Made by a program: the position numbers and the translations under genes. From the NCBI GenBank assembly GCA_030847615.1, contig JAUMIR010000003.1, positions 34,408,501-34,472,500 of the forward strand: a DNA stretch of 64,000 bases. The letters run 5' to 3'. Below the pieces are notes generated by a model, which did no database searches, was not told the origin of the DNA, and worked only from the letters and a program-made list of their open reading frames with translations. The first letter of the stretch is position 1. Each line of letters begins with the position of its first letter. Of the stretch, positions 61,061 to 64,000 are shown one piece after another. The DNA is from Gambelia wislizenii (lineage: Eukaryota; Chordata; Lepidosauria; Squamata; Crotaphytidae).

Positions 61061-61345
61061 TTTTCTGCACCTAAAATATTTCCTTCTTAGGAAATTCTAC
61101 TTTCTGTGCAACCCTCGCCCCCCCCATCCCTCATGCATTTTTTGCAATAATAAGTTCCCCATTGCAGTATCCTCTGTGCATGATTATTTTCTGTGCAGAA
61201 AATTCTGCATTCTGCACAAAATAACCATTTGCAAAATTTTGTGTAAAATAAATTCTGAGCTGCCAAGATTCTTGTCAATCCAAGATTCTTCTTGTTAGGA
61301 TTTCTTAATAGTCAGGGAAAATGTTTATGAACCATTTCCAGATAT
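61061..61345. repeat. Quasi-periodic TTTCTGTGCAGAAA-rich block
   Basis: Repeated self-complementary words such as TTTTCTGTGCAGAAAATTC and TTCTGCACAAAATAAC, and an end with GGATTTCTTAATAGTCAGGG that recalls GGTTTCCTAAGCATCAGGA at the end of 48214-48900. Probably the same unassigned family. Confidence 0.5.
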
Positions 61346-61438
61346 GTTTGACTATTCTCCCATCCTTACCATAAAATTAACAAAAACATTAAATCAGGAA
61401 AGTGAAGTCTCATTACACTACAATTGTAAAGTAACTTA

Positions 61439-61927
61439 GGTCTCGTCTGCACAGGCTGAATGAAACAGCTTCCCCCTGTTCCCGTGCCCAGTTGTTAGGA
61501 TTATGCAGGGTTTTGGTCCTGATTCTAGTCTGAACTGTTCGGATGATGTCCAGAGGTAAACCCCCTTTAAAAGAGCTTTAAAAAGTAGTAGGAATACCTG
61601 ATCCTGCAGAAAAACTAGACCATTCTGTGGAGCAAATGGGCAATTGCTTGCATGTGCCCACTCTGCCCTATCTGTGGCTGCTTTGGCCACCGCCACTCAT
61701 GTTGCACATTGCACTCTTTGAGGTCACAACAAAGCATGTGATCAAGGCTGGGCACCTCATTTCTGGCCTCAGTAAGCATGACACTGGCGTTGGAGGTAGA
61801 GCACACACGTGCAGACAGCTGACCATTAGCACCATGGAGTGCAAGGTAACAGGGGGAATCTGGGAAATTCCAGAGCCAGAAAACTTCAGCCAGAATGTGG
61901 AGTATTCTGGTCAGTGCAGACAAAGCC
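61439..61927. mobile_element. Harbinger-like MITE with TTA duplication (fourth subfamily)
   Basis: GGTCTCGTCTGCACAGGCTG left and the complement of CAGTGCAGACAAAGCC right, flanked by TTA on both sides (61436-61438, 61928-61930). 489 bp, no transposase; ORFs on both strands are fortuitous. Confidence 0.8.
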
Positions 61928-62204
61928 TTAGTCATGCCTTAGCTATCAAAAAAATGAATGAATTCTAGTAACCTGGAATTATGTGAAATTATTTGAAATT
62001 AATTGCTTATGAGCTCTGACATCTACTCCCATGCACATTGCATATTTAAATAGATGTGTCTTGAGACTGGTTTTCAGTGTTTTTATCTTTTGTTGTTTAT
62101 TTATTTATTCCCCCACCCCAGCAAACTTTAAATATCATTGGGAAAGAACTTTTTGAGGCAGAACGATCTCACTTCCCACTTCTACTCATTCCAGTACTAG
62201 ACTA

Positions 62205-62430
62205 GATAGTAGTAGTAGTAGTAGTAGTAGTAGTGTGCCTTCAAGTAGTTTCCAACTTATGGTGACCTAAGGTGAACCCATCACAGAGTTTTGTTAGCAA
62301 GATCTGTTCGGAGGGGGGATCCCTTTGCCTTCCTCTGAGGCTGAGAGAGTATGACTGGCCCAAGGTCACCCAGTAGGATTTGAACCCTGGTCTCCAGAGT
62401 CATAGTCAAACATTCAAACCACTACACCAA
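62205..62430 (-). mobile_element. (AGT)n tract and Sauria-type SINE
   Basis: About ten AGT units (62206-62234) stand where the CAA-rich tail should be, followed by GTGCCTTCAAGTAGTTTCCA, TGTTAGCAAGATCTGTTCGG, GCCCAAGGTCACCCAGTAGG and ATTCAAACCACTACACCA in minus orientation. The SINE is near complete, and its tail seems to have turned into a microsatellite. Confidence 0.87.
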
Positions 62431-62949
62431 AGTATAGAGAAGAAATTCCAGGCCAGCACTCTTCATTACCATCCTCAGTGATTGAATGTTTTCTCTTGAT
62501 ACCTGTCTCCTAAACTCTACGTTCCTCCAGCTATTTTTCTTGCCCTTTTATATCCTAAAGATGCAACTACATGCAACTCTAACAGGGTCTTTGTATCCCA
62601 TGATTCAAACAGTACCTGTGGTGAAATAATTGAGATTAAGATCATAGCATGGAGACTGAACCCTTTCTCCCATACAATTTATCCAAGAAAATCTGCTCCC
62701 TGCAGCTGTTCCTTGCCCTCCATGCTGCTCCTTGCTGGTACTAGCTAATAAAAGCTGAGAGAATTATCAGCAGGAATCTTCTCCCACTGAACATATGTTT
62801 TTAAATGGGTATGAGTTTAAACTGATTTTAATTCTACTTATATTTTTAAGTATATTTTAACTTTGGTATATTCTAATAATGTGGATATTTATCTGCATTT
62901 ATTCTAACATTATAAGCTGCCTTGGGGCTGGAAAAAAGATAACATAATA
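62431..62949. other. Non-coding interval
   Basis: No exon recognised. The last part (ATTATAAGCTGCCTTGGGGC near 62910) resembles the 3' end of a LINE but is too short to place. Confidence 0.4.
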
Positions 62950-62951
62950 TA

Positions 62952-63437
62952 CAGTTGTCCCTCCACATTCGCAGCTTTAAGAATTGCAGTTTTGACTATT
63001 CGCGGTTTTGGGAGTGGCCCCCCCGCCATCCAAAAACCTGCAATGGGGTCGCTGCTCCTGGGAGGGGCGGGAGGGGGCAGGAGGAAGCAGCCACCAGGCT
63101 TGGCTAGCCCTGTTGCTGCTCCGGGGGGGAGGGGGGGAGGAAGCAGCAACCAGGCTTGGCTAGCCGCATCGCTGCTCCTGGGGGGGCAGGAGGGGGCGGC
63201 AGGAAGCAATGACCAGGCTTGGCTAGCCCTGTCGCTGCTCCTGGGGGGCTGGGAGGGGGCGGGAGGAAGCAGCCACCAGGCTTGGCTAGCCCTGTCACTG
63301 CTCCTGGAGTGGCGGGAGTGGGGAGAAGCAGCGGGGGTTGCGGGAGGGCAGTGGTGTGACCTAGTTTTTATTCATGGTTTTTTCACATTCATGGAGGTCT
63401 CAAGCCCCTAACCCCCACGAATGTGGAGGGACAACTG
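62952..63437. mobile_element. Tigger/pogo-like MITE carrying a minisatellite
   Basis: CAGTTGTCCCTCCACATTCG left and CGAATGTGGAGGGACAACTG right form a perfect 20-bp inverted repeat, with TA on both sides (62950-62951, 63438-63439). The near-perfect ends suggest a relatively young or conserved copy. Confidence 0.9.
63048..63330. repeat. GC-rich minisatellite, about 60-bp unit
   Basis: Units start at about 63048, 63112, 63168, 63231 and 63294 (GTCGCTGCTCCTGGG), each with AGGAAGCAGCCACCAGGCTT and GGCTAGCCCTG. Period is 56-64 bp. Repetitive ORFs (AKPGGCFLLPPP and variants) follow from it. G-rich runs could form quadruplexes. Confidence 0.88.
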
Positions 63438-63448
63438 TAATATAATAT

Positions 63449-64000
63449 AATCTCTCTCTCTCTCTCTCTCTGGCTTTTCTTCGCAAATGAAGATTCAGGA
63501 AGGACTCATCCCGCGCTTTCTGCAAGTGCGCTGATGACTAAGAAGACCAATCCAAGATAAACAAGTCCAATTGCAGAAAGCACAGCAGAAGGTCTCCTTG
63601 GGTGATGTTTCAGGCTTCTGATTTTTTTTACGCTGTCATTTCTCTTCAAGACTTGTTTAGCGTGAGTTCTCAAATAAGGCTGCAGCATTGTGGATAGTGC
63701 GTCTCCATGCCTCTCGATGTGAGGCCAGGGCGGACCATTGTTGGTGATCAATTTGGCCGAGCCTGAGATACTGTTTCAGGGAGTCCTTGTATCACTTTTT
63801 TGGAGTGACCTTCTTACGCTGACCCATGGCGAGTTCAGCACAAAGGCATATAGCACATTTGGAAGACTTCACAAAAGAGTCTGGAGTAATAAACACCTGA
63901 GGAGAAGCACAAAAATCAGTGTGTATAGAGCCATCATACTGTCTATCCTCCTTTATGGATCTGAAACATGGGTCACCTATCGCCACCACCTACGACTCCT
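63449..64000 (-). mobile_element. LINE with (AG)n tail and 5' inversion, cut by window edge
   Basis: From 63449 to 63836 the element is on the minus strand (tail (TC)n, zinc-finger-like end, ELAMGQRKK). At 63837 the code switches to the plus strand: STKAYSTFGRLHKRVWSNKH, STKISVYRAIILSILLYGSE and TWVTYRHHLRLL, which belongs upstream of the first part. This arrangement is a 5' inversion. The end lies outside the window. Confidence 0.88.

Noticed and set aside
63048..63330. CRISPR-like array
   Set aside because: Units are contiguous variants without unique spacers, in a eukaryotic MITE; it is a minisatellite.
63104..63411. Proline- or glycine-rich repetitive ORFs as a structural protein
   Set aside because: They follow the minisatellite inside the Tigger-like MITE, on both strands.

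Overview
The window reads as intronic DNA of a squamate reptile (a lizard; an iguanian is plausible but not proven). The basis is the repeat mixture: many CR1 LINE 3' ends with the terminal ATTCTATG repeat, L2 LINEs, a BovB LINE, tRNA-derived SINEs with a BovB-like tail (Sauria-SINE type), a Penelope-like element, another LINE with an (AG)n tail, and numerous DNA-transposon derivatives (Harbinger-like, hAT, mariner, Tigger-like, Helitron). There is no prokaryotic gene structure. No rRNA gene, functional tRNA gene or CRISPR array was seen.

Only one convincing host coding feature was found: a 151-bp exon on the minus strand at 52414-52564. It has good splice sites and encodes an IQ calmodulin-binding motif followed by a Ser/Pro-rich stretch. 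It matches what I recall of the IQ-motif exon of IQCJ (the IQCJ-SCHIP1 locus). That locus is very large in vertebrates, so most or all of the window is probably intron or flank of this gene, transcribed right to left. I did not find the neighbouring exons.

Layout. 1-9.3 kb: a truncated Harbinger-like end, a SINE, a BovB fragment, CR1, two copies of an unassigned repeat, a possible conserved non-coding block at about 7.2-7.6 kb and a 532-bp MITE. 9.3-17.6 kb: unique sequence, then a cluster of MITEs, a mariner carrying a nested MITE, CR1, a SINE and a 90-bp palindromic MITE. 17.6-25.2 kb: a Penelope-like element with RT and GIY-YIG remnants and a decayed hammerhead-like motif, broken by a MITE; further MITEs; a MITE split by a LINE with target-site duplication. 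25.4-34.9 kb: the best L2 copy, Helitron pieces, an old L2, a hAT MITE with perfect 8-bp duplication and a 232-bp palindrome with 14-bp duplication. 35-39 kb: mostly unique. 39-46 kb: an L2 interrupted by a Tigger-like MITE that is itself interrupted by a LINE; SINEs; a complete LINE insertion; a second Penelope-type palindrome split by a MITE. 46-55 kb: CR1 copies, a quasi-repetitive block, the host exon and a 1.3-kb inverted CR1 pair. 55-64 kb: nested MITE, LINE, L2 and SINE insertions, a Tigger-like MITE with an internal minisatellite, and a twin-primed LINE at the right edge.

The genes do not form an operon or system. The window is best read as a layered record of transposition, where target-site duplications and nesting give the relative order of events. 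The most unusual material is the set of Penelope-type palindromes with hammerhead-like cores, the Harbinger-like MITE set with 3-bp duplications, and the large inverted CR1 pair.
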